From Moritella sp. (GTDB lineage Bacteria; Pseudomonadota; Gammaproteobacteria; Enterobacterales; Moritellaceae), in NCBI RefSeq assembly GCF_013215705.1, contig NZ_JABSQR010000024.1, positions 19,528 through 83,527 of the forward strand: a stretch of 64,000 bases of DNA, given 5' to 3'. Numbering within the stretch: position 1 is the first letter of the stretch; every line of letters starts with the position of its first letter. The position numbers were made by a program, and so were the translations under genes. This document shows, piece by piece, positions 20,075-28,793 of this stretch. The notes below the pieces were generated by a model. That model saw nothing but the letters and a program-made list of their open reading frames with translations. It was not told where the DNA came from and did no database searches.

Positions 20075-20103
20075 ATTTAGACTTATTTTATAAAAGGATT
20101 TGT

Positions 20104-20391
20104 ATGGGAATGCCAGCTGCAACAATGACGAGTTTTCATGTATGTCCTGCCTCTAGTGGACCCGTTCCACATATTGGTGGACCTGTGATAGTGGGTTCCC
20201 CTAACGTGTTAATTGGTGGGTTACCTGCGGCTCGGTTAGGAGACAAAATGGTCTGTTGTGGACCACCTGATACTATCGTGAAAGGTTCTGCAACTGTTCT
20301 TATTAATGGTAAACCTGCTGCACGTCTAGGTGATGCTGCCGCACATGGTGGCAAGATCGTTGCTGGTGTACCTACGGTTTTAATTGGTTAG
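20104..20391 (+). CDS. PAAR spike-tip protein
   Basis: 95 aa, a stand-alone PAAR protein: 'GPVPHIGGPVIVGSPNVLIGG' and 'GKPAARLGDAAAHGG' repeats forming the small beta-cone that caps VgrG. Cys and His residues suitable for the tip metal are present (HVCPAS, MVCCGPP, AAHGG). Lack of fused domains agrees with effectors being recruited through separate carriers in this locus. Confidence 0.93.
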   Translation: MGMPAATMTSFHVCPASSGPVPHIGGPVIVGSPNVLIGGLPAARLGDKMVCCGPPDTIVKGSATVLINGKPAARLGDAAAHGGKIVAGVPTVLIG

Positions 20392-20400
20392 GGATTGGTT

Positions 20401-21528
20401 ATGGATGTGCATTCTCTACTTTTGCTGACGTCTCAGGTCGAGACATATTTTCAACAGCGTGAGCGTTGTTTTGATAATTGCTGGTCGACACAATTGCAAC
20501 TTAAGCAATTGGATCAGCAGGCTGCGAACTGGTTTTACTTATTCACTCAATATCGGTCTATTCTAAAAATACAACACAATGACAATCCATTATGGCTGAA
20601 TTTATTATTATCAGAAACAGTGGCAGAAACGGTTCAGTTGTTAGAAAATCAAAACGATATTAATAATTCCGCACTTGTTTCCTTACAGTGGTGGGCGCAA
20701 CAGCACAATGGTGCCGCCTTAATATCTGCGCTTATTTCCCTTGAAACAACGAAACCAGAACTGACAAAACAACTGCTATGCGTGATTGGTAGTGCTACGT
20801 CGACAATTAACGATCAATTCAACTTTCTTCATGTTATCAATATCAAACCTTGTATCAACTTTATTAATCAGCATTTAGGTAGAGCGTCTCAAATTTGGTT
20901 TAGCCATTTTATGAACGATGAAAACACCGATGATGATAATAAGAAATTGCTCGAACTAACCTTATGTAGAGGTAATAGTGCGGCTAAACTGCCTGCACTA
21001 AACAGCACTCTGTTAGCAGACAAATGCTTACTCAAGCAGTACGTGGTTCAGGCCGATAGCAAATTAGTCAATACTCTGATAAATGAACTATCTAAACATA
21101 ATGATAATGCCAAATTTGTATTATCCATGATGGCGTTTAGCGGTTATAAGCAGTTTGTCCCTTGGTTGATCCAAATGTTAACGGCAGGTTTTTTAAGTCA
21201 CGCGGCTTTTGCTGCTCTGCATACCTTGTTAGGGACTGAATTTGAGCGGCAATTACCCGATGGATTATACGGCGAGTTCGAACCTGAATCTCAAGTTGAG
21301 TTGCTGGTGGCGTTAAAACAAACATTAACAGCTTGGTGGGAAGTGCACAGCGATGATTTTCCTGAACAGGTATTAGCGGGTAAAGCGATTAATGAGTCGA
21401 ATATTACATCGGTCTGGCAACTGGGCAATATTTTTCAATGCGAAGTTGCCGCTTATCGTTATTGGTGCTTGAAGGTTGAACATCGTTTAACTGATGCTCG
21501 CGGGTTTAATACGCGAGGCTTGTTATGA
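20401..21528 (+). CDS. TIGR02270-like T6SS-associated HEAT-repeat protein
   Basis: 375 aa from ATG 20401; the in-frame TTG six bases earlier is less likely. The protein is all-helical. Its middle (MAFSGYKQFVPWLIQML, SHAAFAALHTLLG) and its end (EVAAYRYWCLKVEHRL, then ARGFNTRGLL) recall the TIGR02270 family found next to vgrG/PAAR genes. The assignment rests on pattern memory. Its stop overlaps the next start by 4 bases (ATGA), so the two are co-translated. A likely cytosolic role is effector loading onto the spike; no catalytic motif is visible. Confidence 0.6.
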   Translation: MDVHSLLLLTSQVETYFQQRERCFDNCWSTQLQLKQLDQQAANWFYLFTQYRSILKIQHNDNPLWLNLLLSETVAETVQLLENQNDINNSALVSLQWWAQQHNGAALISALISLETTKPELTKQLLCVIGSATSTINDQFNFLHVINIKPCINFINQHLGRASQIWFSHFMNDENTDDDNKKLLELTLCRGNSAAKLPALNSTLLADKCLLKQYVVQADSKLVNTLINELSKHNDNAKFVLSMMAFSGYKQFVPWLIQMLTAGFLSHAAFAALHTLLGTEFERQLPDGLYGEFEPESQVELLVALKQTLTAWWEVHSDDFPEQVLAGKAINESNITSVWQLGNIFQCEVAAYRYWCLKVEHRLTDARGFNTRGLL

Positions 21529-22493
21529 AATTTACCGTAACCGCTTATGCTGGCGAATTTGGTTGTGCGCCGGAATCATTTGATGCTGTGTTGTCTGGCC
21601 AAGCGCCGCGTATCGATTTAACCGAACTTGCACCATACGCACAGTTTAAACCAGCCAAACAAGTGGCGTTTACCCAATCGGCATTAGCTGACAACCGGAT
21701 TGACCGTTGGCAAATATTGATTAATACGGCACTGATAAATTCCAACCTAATTGAATCTAGTAAGCATGCACCGTTATTAATGGTACTGCCTTTTGTTGAC
21801 GCTAAGTTTAGCGAAATGCAGACGCAACTCATAGACTCTGTGATAGAAATATTACCCGCGTGGACAACGCATCCAAATAGCCAATATTACTTGCTGGGCA
21901 GCGCTGGTTTTTATCAAGCGCTACGCCAGGCTGATGTGTTACTCCGTGATGGCATGGAACAGGTGGTCATCGGCGCTGTTGACAGTTGGGCAACGGAGCA
22001 GGGCTTGTTGAAGTTTGTCAGCCAGTTCAGTGATTATTCCTCCGTTGTATTGCCGGCTTCGGAAGGCGCTGTTTTTGTGGTGCTATCACGACAAGCACTA
22101 TCTCCACAAACACAAGGTATCGAAGTATTGTCTTGTGGCATGGATGCAGTGATAGACAGGCATAGTCCAAATGGTTTAATTACACTGATTGCTGATAGTG
22201 TCGCAAAGCAAGCTGCACCGATGCCGTATTTATCTTTGTGCCATAGTGGCGATGAAGGTTTAGATCAGGTTAGCCACAATACACTCGCTGCTATATCAGG
22301 ACTTTTCGATGCCAATACCCAGTTTTTCATGCCACAAATGACCCAAGGTGATATAGGCGCTTGTTATAGCCTGTTACATTTTTTAGTGAGTTATCATCAC
22401 TATAAACAGCATATCTGGCAGGGTACTAGCCTGCAGATTGATACATCGTCATTGCCATATGTAGGCGCAGCGACGTATCGCTGGTGTGACTGA
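21525..22493 (+). CDS. Ketosynthase/thiolase-fold pseudoenzyme, T6SS-associated
   Basis: 322 aa, coupled to the preceding gene by a 4-base overlap. The stretch 'LGSAGFYQALRQADVLLRDG' followed by 'MEQVVIGAVDSW' resembles the nucleophile-helix region of beta-ketoacyl synthases (pattern G-S/C-A...AL..A...L..G......G.VDS). The catalytic Cys position appears to be Ser-Ala-Gly, and no KS His-Asn pair is evident. Related inactive KS-fold proteins occur beside TIGR02270 proteins in T6SS loci (recollection). Probable role is structural or adaptor rather than fatty-acid synthesis. A ~23-base imperfect duplication of the gene end follows at 22476-22524. Confidence 0.6.
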   Translation: MKFTVTAYAGEFGCAPESFDAVLSGQAPRIDLTELAPYAQFKPAKQVAFTQSALADNRIDRWQILINTALINSNLIESSKHAPLLMVLPFVDAKFSEMQTQLIDSVIEILPAWTTHPNSQYYLLGSAGFYQALRQADVLLRDGMEQVVIGAVDSWATEQGLLKFVSQFSDYSSVVLPASEGAVFVVLSRQALSPQTQGIEVLSCGMDAVIDRHSPNGLITLIADSVAKQAAPMPYLSLCHSGDEGLDQVSHNTLAAISGLFDANTQFFMPQMTQGDIGACYSLLHFLVSYHHYKQHIWQGTSLQIDTSSLPYVGAATYRWCD

Positions 22494-22625
22494 GTATTTA
22501 TCGCTGGTGTAACAGAGTACTTACCGGCAGTAAGACACCTTATTATTGAAAAAGATTAAATGGACTTATTTTCATGAATGGAATCACGATGCAAAGCCCT
22601 CTATCGATAGATGGGAGGGTTAACT

Positions 22626-24617
22626 ATGCGGTATGCAATTAAACAACTGAGTGAGTTGACCACGGCAGACTTAGGCGCTGTGATGATGCCTAGAGCTGGC
22701 GCGCGTATTATTCGTCGCCAGTCAAAGGCGTTTACACACGATAACATTGCCAAGTTGGCGAAATACCGTCAATCAGTGGGGCACTCACGGCCTCATTTAG
22801 ACCCGCTAGAGTTGATCGCAACGCGCATAGAAACGGGAAAACTGGTGTTAATCCGTATACCAGCACCCTTGGTATCGAGCGTGGTTTCACCAAGTGGCAA
22901 TGTAAACCATCTACTGCCTAGAGCACTGGCTAACAAGGTACATGCGTTAGCAGAACTCACGCTGGTTGAAGATATTGAACATCATATCAGAAATGAAAAC
23001 AGCGTTAATCAATCTGGCGGGTATACCAGTGACACTGCGGTTGCTGCTGCTAGTAATTCTAGTCCTGCAGCTGCTGCGAGCCGGAGTATGGCGAATGCGG
23101 CGACGGCTCCAGTTACTGCACCGATAAAAGAATCAATAACATTAAACTATGACTATGTTGATGGCCAACCTATCGAAGATATCCCTTATATAGTTAATCA
23201 TGCGGGTGATATATACGAAGGTGTACTGAGTGCAGGGCGTGCGCTTATCTCAGATGTTGACGCTGGCTCATATTCGGTTGAGTACAAAGCGGTTGATGAA
23301 AGTGAAATTGTTACATTAAGAAAAGAACTAAAAACTAATTTAGACGGGATGATTGCAGAAGTAAAAGCAAAAGCAAAAATCCAAGAAGCATTAATAGAGA
23401 AAGAAAGTTATGTGATGCAGGGGCTTATTTATTCTGGTGCGTTTTTTACCGGTTTATACGAGAGTGGCAGCAGTATTGCGAGCGGGCTTGTTGAAGCTGT
23501 AGAATCAGGTGCTGAATTTGCCTTTGATGTCGGAGCAGCTTGTTGGCGAATACTTAAGCTTTTAGGTTCTGGTGATTTAGCCGGTTTACGTCGTGAGTTT
23601 CAAGAAATTGCCAAGCAGGGCGGCGAAACTTTTGATGCAATAAAAGATTGTTTCAAAACCCTCTATATTATCGCTATGGATGGAGAGTCACGATCATTGC
23701 TGGCTGATTTCCCTGAAGCCTACTTTGATGCCCATTCCAGTGTTGAGAAAAAGAGATTAGTCGGGAAGCTCGCATTTGAGGTTATCTTTGCAATAGCAAC
23801 ATTTGGTGCGGGTGCTGCGGTATCTGCAATCGCTAAATCGAAATATTTTGTTAAAGCGGGTCAAGCGCTGCAAGACATTACTAAGCACATTAAGTTAGAA
23901 AAACTGAATCATAAACGAGATGGTACAACTAATGATGATGTGCTTGATGCCGCAGAGCGGATAGATGATGAATTGGTGCTCGTCGCACCGTTACCCTATG
24001 AAGTTAAGGAAGGGGTCAATGCTTTCGATGGTTCTCCAGTTATTTTTAAACGGCAACATAAAGATGGAGAGCAGGGAGAATCTAGGCCTGATAGTTACAC
24101 CTTGATGCCAGATGGTAAACCTATGGGGGCTACGGAAGGAGCTATGCCTGCTAGGTTTGAAGGTATTAAAAAACTTCCGCCGGAAGTAAGTACAAAAGTG
24201 CAAGAAGGTTGGCCAAATATAATCAAGTATAAAGATTTTGCTAATTTTACTGATCTTGAGGCGGTAAAACTTAAAAAAGGTACGACAATCTATCGAATTA
24301 TTGATGAAGGTACATCCGAGGCAACAAAAAAACAGTCGGGTGGATATTGGGCGCTTGAGTTGCCGAATTCAAAGACTGAGTGGCGTAAAGAATTTGCAGT
24401 TAAAGATACCTGGAATGATAATGGGCATTATATAAAACATAAACTTGAGGAAAATACCCAAGTTTGGAAAGGAGGCGTAGCAGGTCAAGCCTATGAAGAA
24501 GTAGATGGTAAAAAGTTTTACCTACAAGGCAATAATACACAGATATTTGTTAAACCGAAACTTATCACTGGTGACCAAATTAAGCCGCAATTAACTAATT
24601 GGGAAGATGCAATTTAA
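22626..24617 (+). CDS. Polymorphic T6SS effector: carrier domain, helical middle, C-terminal toxin
   Basis: 663 aa from ATG 22626, chosen over ATG 22611 because GGGAGG (22613-22618) is correctly spaced and the product then aligns with its paralogues. Residues 1-~120 are the carrier domain shared with 9495 and 26924. Then come an Ala/Ser-rich linker, a beta-sandwich-like stretch (~170-220), a coiled segment, and two hydrophobic regions (~261-308 and ~378-402). The last ~125 residues look like a separate toxin tip: 'GTTIYRIIDEG', 'GGYWALELP', 'EWRKEFAVKDTWND', 'QVWKGGVAGQAYEE'. The Tyr-Arg strand and Gly-Gly-Tyr-Trp pattern recall ADP-ribosyltransferase-like tips, but no clear E-x-E is present, so activity is unassigned. 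The stop overlaps the first downstream ORF. Confidence 0.68.
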   Translation: MRYAIKQLSELTTADLGAVMMPRAGARIIRRQSKAFTHDNIAKLAKYRQSVGHSRPHLDPLELIATRIETGKLVLIRIPAPLVSSVVSPSGNVNHLLPRALANKVHALAELTLVEDIEHHIRNENSVNQSGGYTSDTAVAAASNSSPAAAASRSMANAATAPVTAPIKESITLNYDYVDGQPIEDIPYIVNHAGDIYEGVLSAGRALISDVDAGSYSVEYKAVDESEIVTLRKELKTNLDGMIAEVKAKAKIQEALIEKESYVMQGLIYSGAFFTGLYESGSSIASGLVEAVESGAEFAFDVGAACWRILKLLGSGDLAGLRREFQEIAKQGGETFDAIKDCFKTLYIIAMDGESRSLLADFPEAYFDAHSSVEKKRLVGKLAFEVIFAIATFGAGAAVSAIAKSKYFVKAGQALQDITKHIKLEKLNHKRDGTTNDDVLDAAERIDDELVLVAPLPYEVKEGVNAFDGSPVIFKRQHKDGEQGESRPDSYTLMPDGKPMGATEGAMPARFEGIKKLPPEVSTKVQEGWPNIIKYKDFANFTDLEAVKLKKGTTIYRIIDEGTSEATKKQSGGYWALELPNSKTEWRKEFAVKDTWNDNGHYIKHKLEENTQVWKGGVAGQAYEEVDGKKFYLQGNNTQIFVKPKLITGDQIKPQLTNWEDAI

Positions 24618-25156
24618 TGAAAAACAGAGCAAAAAAAACACTTTTGGAACGCAAGTTTACTAGTGTTGGGTACATGACAAAATATGTAAACCTTTATCAG
24701 GAAATGGTCTTTAACCTGAAGAGTGGCATGGATGAATTTGAATTTGAATATAAGAAAAACCCTAAATTAGATCCAGATAATTTTACTGACTGGATTAATA
24801 GAGGTTATCCAAATTTAGTGCGTGGGGCGGATAATGCGATAGAATGTTTAAATAGAGCAAAGCTGGGAAATATTTCTGGTATATCAAGTTCAGCCGGAAA
24901 CTTACGAGGTCTGTCACGTGATGTTGATAATATCGGAGGATTTGGTGATTGGTGGCAACACATTGATAAGAAATTTGAAGATGATTTCAATGATGCCTTA
25001 AATCTCGCGCAAACTACCGGGAGTAATATTGATTGGACGATTAGAGACAGCTGGAATAATGATGAGATTTTAGATGAGGACATCACAGGTGTTATTGATG
25101 AAGCTGATTTACTTAATTACTTAAAACCAAATGAAAAACTGGATGATATTTCCTAA
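24617..25156 (+). CDS. Candidate cognate immunity protein
   Basis: 179 aa from ATG 24617, which overlaps the effector stop (TAATG), so the two are translationally coupled. The product is soluble, acidic and alpha-helical, without signal or membrane segments, as expected for immunity to a cytosol-acting toxin. It is clearly homologous to the product of 26104 (shared 'RDVDNIGGFGDWWQ', 'DDEILDED/E', 'NYLKPNEKLDDIS'-type ends). I do not recognise the family beyond this pair. Confidence 0.6.
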   Translation: MKNRAKKTLLERKFTSVGYMTKYVNLYQEMVFNLKSGMDEFEFEYKKNPKLDPDNFTDWINRGYPNLVRGADNAIECLNRAKLGNISGISSSAGNLRGLSRDVDNIGGFGDWWQHIDKKFEDDFNDALNLAQTTGSNIDWTIRDSWNNDEILDEDITGVIDEADLLNYLKPNEKLDDIS

Positions 25157-25181
25157 ACGTATATTTAAGTGATAACTAACT

Positions 25182-25523
25182 ATGTCTAAAATTCAAATGT
25201 CTTTTGAAGAAGCTCGTAATAAAAATAACATTGGATTAATTTTACCTGAATTTTTGTCATCCATATTTTATGTCGTTGGTATTGGTGACGAAAAGTTATT
25301 CGATTTTGCAATGACAAAATCACCAGATAAGAAAGAGATGTGTGTAACGGTATCTGAAGACCCTGAGTTAGTTAGTTTTGATCAATGGAGTATGAAAAGT
25401 ATTGGTGGCCGTGAATTATTAAAAGCAACGCCTAAAAATTCGGGGATACTTTTAACCTATCATGCTGGTGGGGATTATATTTCTAGAAAACAGATTGACT
25501 GGTTTCTAGAACTTATAGATTAG
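25182..25523 (+). CDS. Small hypothetical protein, possible immunity
   Basis: 113 aa, 25 bases after the preceding gene. Small soluble alpha/beta sequence: 'LPEFLSSIFYVVG' early and 'LLTYHAGGDYISRKQIDWFLELI' at the end. This is faintly SseB-like, a fold often seen in immunity proteins. Assignment is tentative and based on its place in a run of immunity-like genes. Confidence 0.45.
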   Translation: MSKIQMSFEEARNKNNIGLILPEFLSSIFYVVGIGDEKLFDFAMTKSPDKKEMCVTVSEDPELVSFDQWSMKSIGGRELLKATPKNSGILLTYHAGGDYISRKQIDWFLELID

Positions 25524-25558
25524 ACGACTAGATTACCTAGTTTTGTAACTGCTTGTGA

Positions 25559-25666
25559 ATATTATTAGCTAATGACAAGAGGCTTATATCAGGTGTAAAA
25601 GGTTGGTTCGCGAACAGCTTAAGCGATGTATTTAAGGTTGATGATGATCCCACTTCGAAATTTTAA
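25559..25666 (+). pseudogene. Orphan toxin C-terminal remnant
   Basis: An open frame with no start codon: a stop sits at 25556-25558, then about 35 codons ending '...ISGVKGWFANSLSDVFKVDDD' plus six residues. It looks like the extreme C-terminus of a larger protein, not a gene. It overlaps the start of the next small ORF, the layout expected if a toxin tip and its immunity gene were displaced by recombination and the tip then decayed. The parent protein is not identified. Confidence 0.4.
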
Positions 25667-26099
25667 GTTAAAGGAAATTAAAGATTTAATTAATTTTCCG
25701 CAAGGTGTTGAGTATCTTGTAACCACAGAAGATACTTTAAATTATCCTGGTAGATTTTGCTCGTTTTACAGGCAAAATTATTTTTTAACAATAGTAGAAC
25801 ATCGAAAAGTAAAATTTAAAGATAAACCTGAATATCTTTCACTATATCAATTCGATGCGCCTATTGAAATTTTACCTTGGTTTGTAGATAAATTTGATTT
25901 TTTCTTGAAACCTGCGTCGCAAGGGGGATTACCTTCAGGAAACATAGCTACAGATAAAGAGTTAGTCGGTGGTTATAAATATAATCGTTCAAGACATGGT
26001 AAGCAGTCAATATTAATTTCAGGCAGCTATATGTTTCAAGGTGGTTTTCTTGATACGTGGAAAACATTAGCGAATAAATACGAAAATGGCACTTTGTGA
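25641..26099 (+). CDS. Small hypothetical protein, possible orphan immunity
   Basis: About 152 aa. ATG codons at 25641 and 25644 follow AAGG at 25634-25637; an earlier ATG at 25626 is possible. Soluble alpha/beta protein with 'PEYLSLYQFDAPIEILPWFVDKFDFF' and 'GSYMFQGGFLDTWKTLANKY'. No family recognised. It begins inside the toxin-tip remnant and ends five bases before the duplicated immunity gene, so the likeliest reading is an immunity gene left over from an earlier toxin. Confidence 0.42.
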   Translation: MMIPLRNFKLKEIKDLINFPQGVEYLVTTEDTLNYPGRFCSFYRQNYFLTIVEHRKVKFKDKPEYLSLYQFDAPIEILPWFVDKFDFFLKPASQGGLPSGNIATDKELVGGYKYNRSRHGKQSILISGSYMFQGGFLDTWKTLANKYENGTL

Positions 26100-26103
26100 T
26101 CTA

Positions 26104-26643
26104 ATGAATAAAATCGCAAAAAAAGAGTTATTGGCACGGAAATTTACTTGTATTGAATATATGACTGAGTATGTTGAGTGTTTTAACAAAATGATCGATT
26201 CGTTACTTATTGGTATGGGTGCGTTTCAGCAATTACAGCAACAGAACCCTACAATTGAAGCTCATAATTTCTCTGCATGGGAGAGTCGAGGATTACCTAA
26301 TTTGGAAGGTGATAGAGCGTATGCTATTGATGCTTTAAAAAAGGCAAAAACTGGGGATCCAAGCTATTTAAGTAGCTCGGCAGCAAGTTTACGTGGTATT
26401 TCTAAAGATGTAGATAACATAGGTGGTTTTGGTGAATGGTGGCAACGCCTTGATAAAAAGTATGAAGATGATTTCTTATTAAAATTAAAACAAGCAAAAA
26501 AAATAGGCAGCAATATTGATTACACAATTTGTGGTGACTGGCTAGATGATGAGATTTTAGATGAGGAAATTACAGGCTCTATTGATGAAACAGAATTACT
26601 TAATTATTTGAAATCAAATGAAAATCTGGATGATATTTCATAA
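26104..26643 (+). CDS. Second copy of the 24617-type immunity protein
   Basis: 179 aa from ATG 26104, chosen over ATG 26086 because MNKIAKKELLARKF then aligns with MKNRAKKTLLERKF of the first copy. The C-terminal ends are similar in DNA as well as protein ('GATGATATTTC' just before both stops). The two copies flank a 113-aa ORF, a toxin-tip remnant and a 152-aa ORF. Divergence through the middle suggests protection against a different toxin allele. No membrane segment. Confidence 0.55.
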   Translation: MNKIAKKELLARKFTCIEYMTEYVECFNKMIDSLLIGMGAFQQLQQQNPTIEAHNFSAWESRGLPNLEGDRAYAIDALKKAKTGDPSYLSSSAASLRGISKDVDNIGGFGEWWQRLDKKYEDDFLLKLKQAKKIGSNIDYTICGDWLDDEILDEEITGSIDETELLNYLKSNENLDDIS

Positions 26644-26923
26644 TAGAGTATCAGTAATACCTGTACTTGAAATGTTACTTTAGGCAGAGTAACTTAGTCT
26701 GCTTAAACACCATAGATGGTTAGTCTAAAGTATTGCAAAGGTACTAATTTAACTCGTTTTATTGGGATTGTTTAGTAATCAAGGGTAGTATAAGTAATTG
26801 ATTATTCCTTGGTTAAGGATTAGACCTCGGAACCCATACTTTAGATTTCGATATACAGGCTTCTGTGTATTTTGAGTTGTTCGAGGTATTTAAAAATTTC
26901 ACTTCAGTTAAATGGATTTAGCG
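26644..26923 (+). other. Non-coding gap before the second carrier operon
   Basis: 280 bases with no ORF or RNA gene that I can support. AT-rich, with several TTGNNA/TANNNT-like hexamers but no convincing promoter. The last ~40 bases resemble the leader of the carrier gene at 9495: an ACTTCA(A/G)TT tract followed by GGATTTRGCRATG. Confidence 0.5.
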
Positions 26924-28729
26924 ATGCAGTACACACTTAAAAACATCAATGAACTTAGGGTGGCAGATCTTAAAACTGTCATGCGTCCTGCTGCTGCTGT
27001 CCGTTTAATACAAGGTCAGTCAGAACTTGGGGCCAAGCCCAATATTACCAATGTAACCGACTTTAATGTCGGGACTTATGATTCAGTCAATAATAATGTT
27101 GATCAGCTATCACGACATCTCGAAACCGGTAATGTAGTCATTGTTCAAAGCGATCCTTTGGATGAATTGTCGGTGTTGTCATCTATAGGAAGGTTAAGCA
27201 CAAATTTACCCGAAGCGCTAAGCTCAAAAGTTAAAGATTTGTTTGTTGCGGTGCGTTCGACGAGTAGTATAAACAGAGCAATTCCATACGAACTTGTCTC
27301 TAAGCAAGCCGCTATAAGTAGTTTGGCGGCTGAACAACAGGCAAAGGCCGATGCAAATGCGGTAAACAAGACTGTTGCTCATCCTTCTGCGTCAAGAGTA
27401 AACAATCCAAAAGCAAATACTGCAAATGGTTCTAATGGTGCATCTACCAGACCATCTAATCCGTATCAGAGTCAGTATACACCGGTTGTCTACTATGAAA
27501 TCAATGTTGAATTTGCAGGGCAGTGGCCGAGGAACAGTGCTTCATTGTTTTTAGAGAAAACGAATGAACAAGATAAAGCCATCGCAAGGCCAAGAGCAGA
27601 TCGCAATCTTAGTCACCGTAGTTTATCCCGTTTTAGAAACATAGATAATGAACCTCGAAACCTTTACTTAAATATTCCAGATAAAAACGGCTCAGCACCT
27701 TTACAGTTATTACTGGCCGAAAATATAGTGCCTGTCGAAAAAGATACCGAGATGGATGAGTGGGACAATGTATTGGTGCCCGTCCGGCCGTTGGCTTATT
27801 TAGATGAAGGTAAAAATAAAGCCAACGCTGCTGAATTAAAAGGCGGTTACTTATATCTGTTCTGGAAAGGCGAGTTGTGGCGTGAATTAAAAGTTTCAGA
27901 ACGCAGTTATTATCAAGACGTGAATCTTGAAAAATACCGAAATGTACCAGCGCAACAGAATTCAGACAATGATAGTGAGTTAAGACCCGCAGACGGAAGC
28001 GGCCTACCTGACCTCTGGATCCCATATAAGCTTAACGGGCAAGTACAAGCAGGTGCGACAGGTGTTAAGTTACTCTTTTGGCCTACGCAGCTTACTGACG
28101 ACCAAATTGATAATTATGAAGCAACGCCTGCTGATCTAGATAAGTACGCCACAGAACTCGATGGATTAAGTGCTTATTCACAGTCGCAGGCCTTTTCTGA
28201 TGACCAGCATGTTTCAGATATGCTTTCTAATTCTTTAATACCCGTTACTGACAATGATATGCCGTGGTTAGGTAATGCCACTTCCTTGTTTGGGCGATTG
28301 CAGAATGCCAATATCGCTACGGCTTATTTGGATGGGCAGAACAAAGGGATTCGTTTCAAGTTCGAAGTCGGTATGGAAGATTATGATCACGGCCATTCGA
28401 CAGAATACCTTGCTCACCTTGTTGATAGTAAAAGCCAGTGGCAGCAAACTCAGCTTGTTACGGTCGTTAAAGACTCGCATGGAACATGGCGTGAATGTGT
28501 GTTTTATGCATTGCCAAACCAAGGCGAATTCTCATTGTATGTTGTTAACCCCGATAACAACTATGAACGATCGTTAATATTGAGTGATCTAGATTATGCA
28601 GCATTAGCAAAGTCAGTTCCCGTTGACGATAAAATTGTGACTGTTGATGAACTTGCCCAACCAGATGAATCTAAATTTGCCCCCGATCAGTTCTGGGATG
28701 ATTATCATGATCTGCTGACACAGTGGTAA
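26924..28729 (+). CDS. T6SS carrier-domain / VasX_N-like protein
   Basis: 601 aa from ATG 26924, aligned with the starts of the paralogues at 9495 and 22626. Residues 1-~125 are the shared carrier domain (INELRVADLKTVMRPAAAVR, RHLETGNVVIVQS, LPEALSSKVKDL). After an Asn/Ser-rich linker, residues ~250-420 resemble a VasX N-terminal region: 'VLVPVRPLAYLDE', 'GGYLYLFWKGELWRELKV', 'LLFWPTQLTDDQID'. The C-terminal ~170 residues form a beta-rich domain. It has no TM segment or toxin motif, so it is probably a cargo-loading protein for the 1513-aa protein encoded downstream. 615 bases of it (27720-28334) recur almost perfectly at 35090-35704. Confidence 0.6.
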   Translation: MQYTLKNINELRVADLKTVMRPAAAVRLIQGQSELGAKPNITNVTDFNVGTYDSVNNNVDQLSRHLETGNVVIVQSDPLDELSVLSSIGRLSTNLPEALSSKVKDLFVAVRSTSSINRAIPYELVSKQAAISSLAAEQQAKADANAVNKTVAHPSASRVNNPKANTANGSNGASTRPSNPYQSQYTPVVYYEINVEFAGQWPRNSASLFLEKTNEQDKAIARPRADRNLSHRSLSRFRNIDNEPRNLYLNIPDKNGSAPLQLLLAENIVPVEKDTEMDEWDNVLVPVRPLAYLDEGKNKANAAELKGGYLYLFWKGELWRELKVSERSYYQDVNLEKYRNVPAQQNSDNDSELRPADGSGLPDLWIPYKLNGQVQAGATGVKLLFWPTQLTDDQIDNYEATPADLDKYATELDGLSAYSQSQAFSDDQHVSDMLSNSLIPVTDNDMPWLGNATSLFGRLQNANIATAYLDGQNKGIRFKFEVGMEDYDHGHSTEYLAHLVDSKSQWQQTQLVTVVKDSHGTWRECVFYALPNQGEFSLYVVNPDNNYERSLILSDLDYAALAKSVPVDDKIVTVDELAQPDESKFAPDQFWDDYHDLLTQW

Positions 28730-28793
28730 AAACTAAAGTTAACAACGGTATATACAGAACCAAACAATTTCTCAAGTTAAGTAAAGGTACCTG

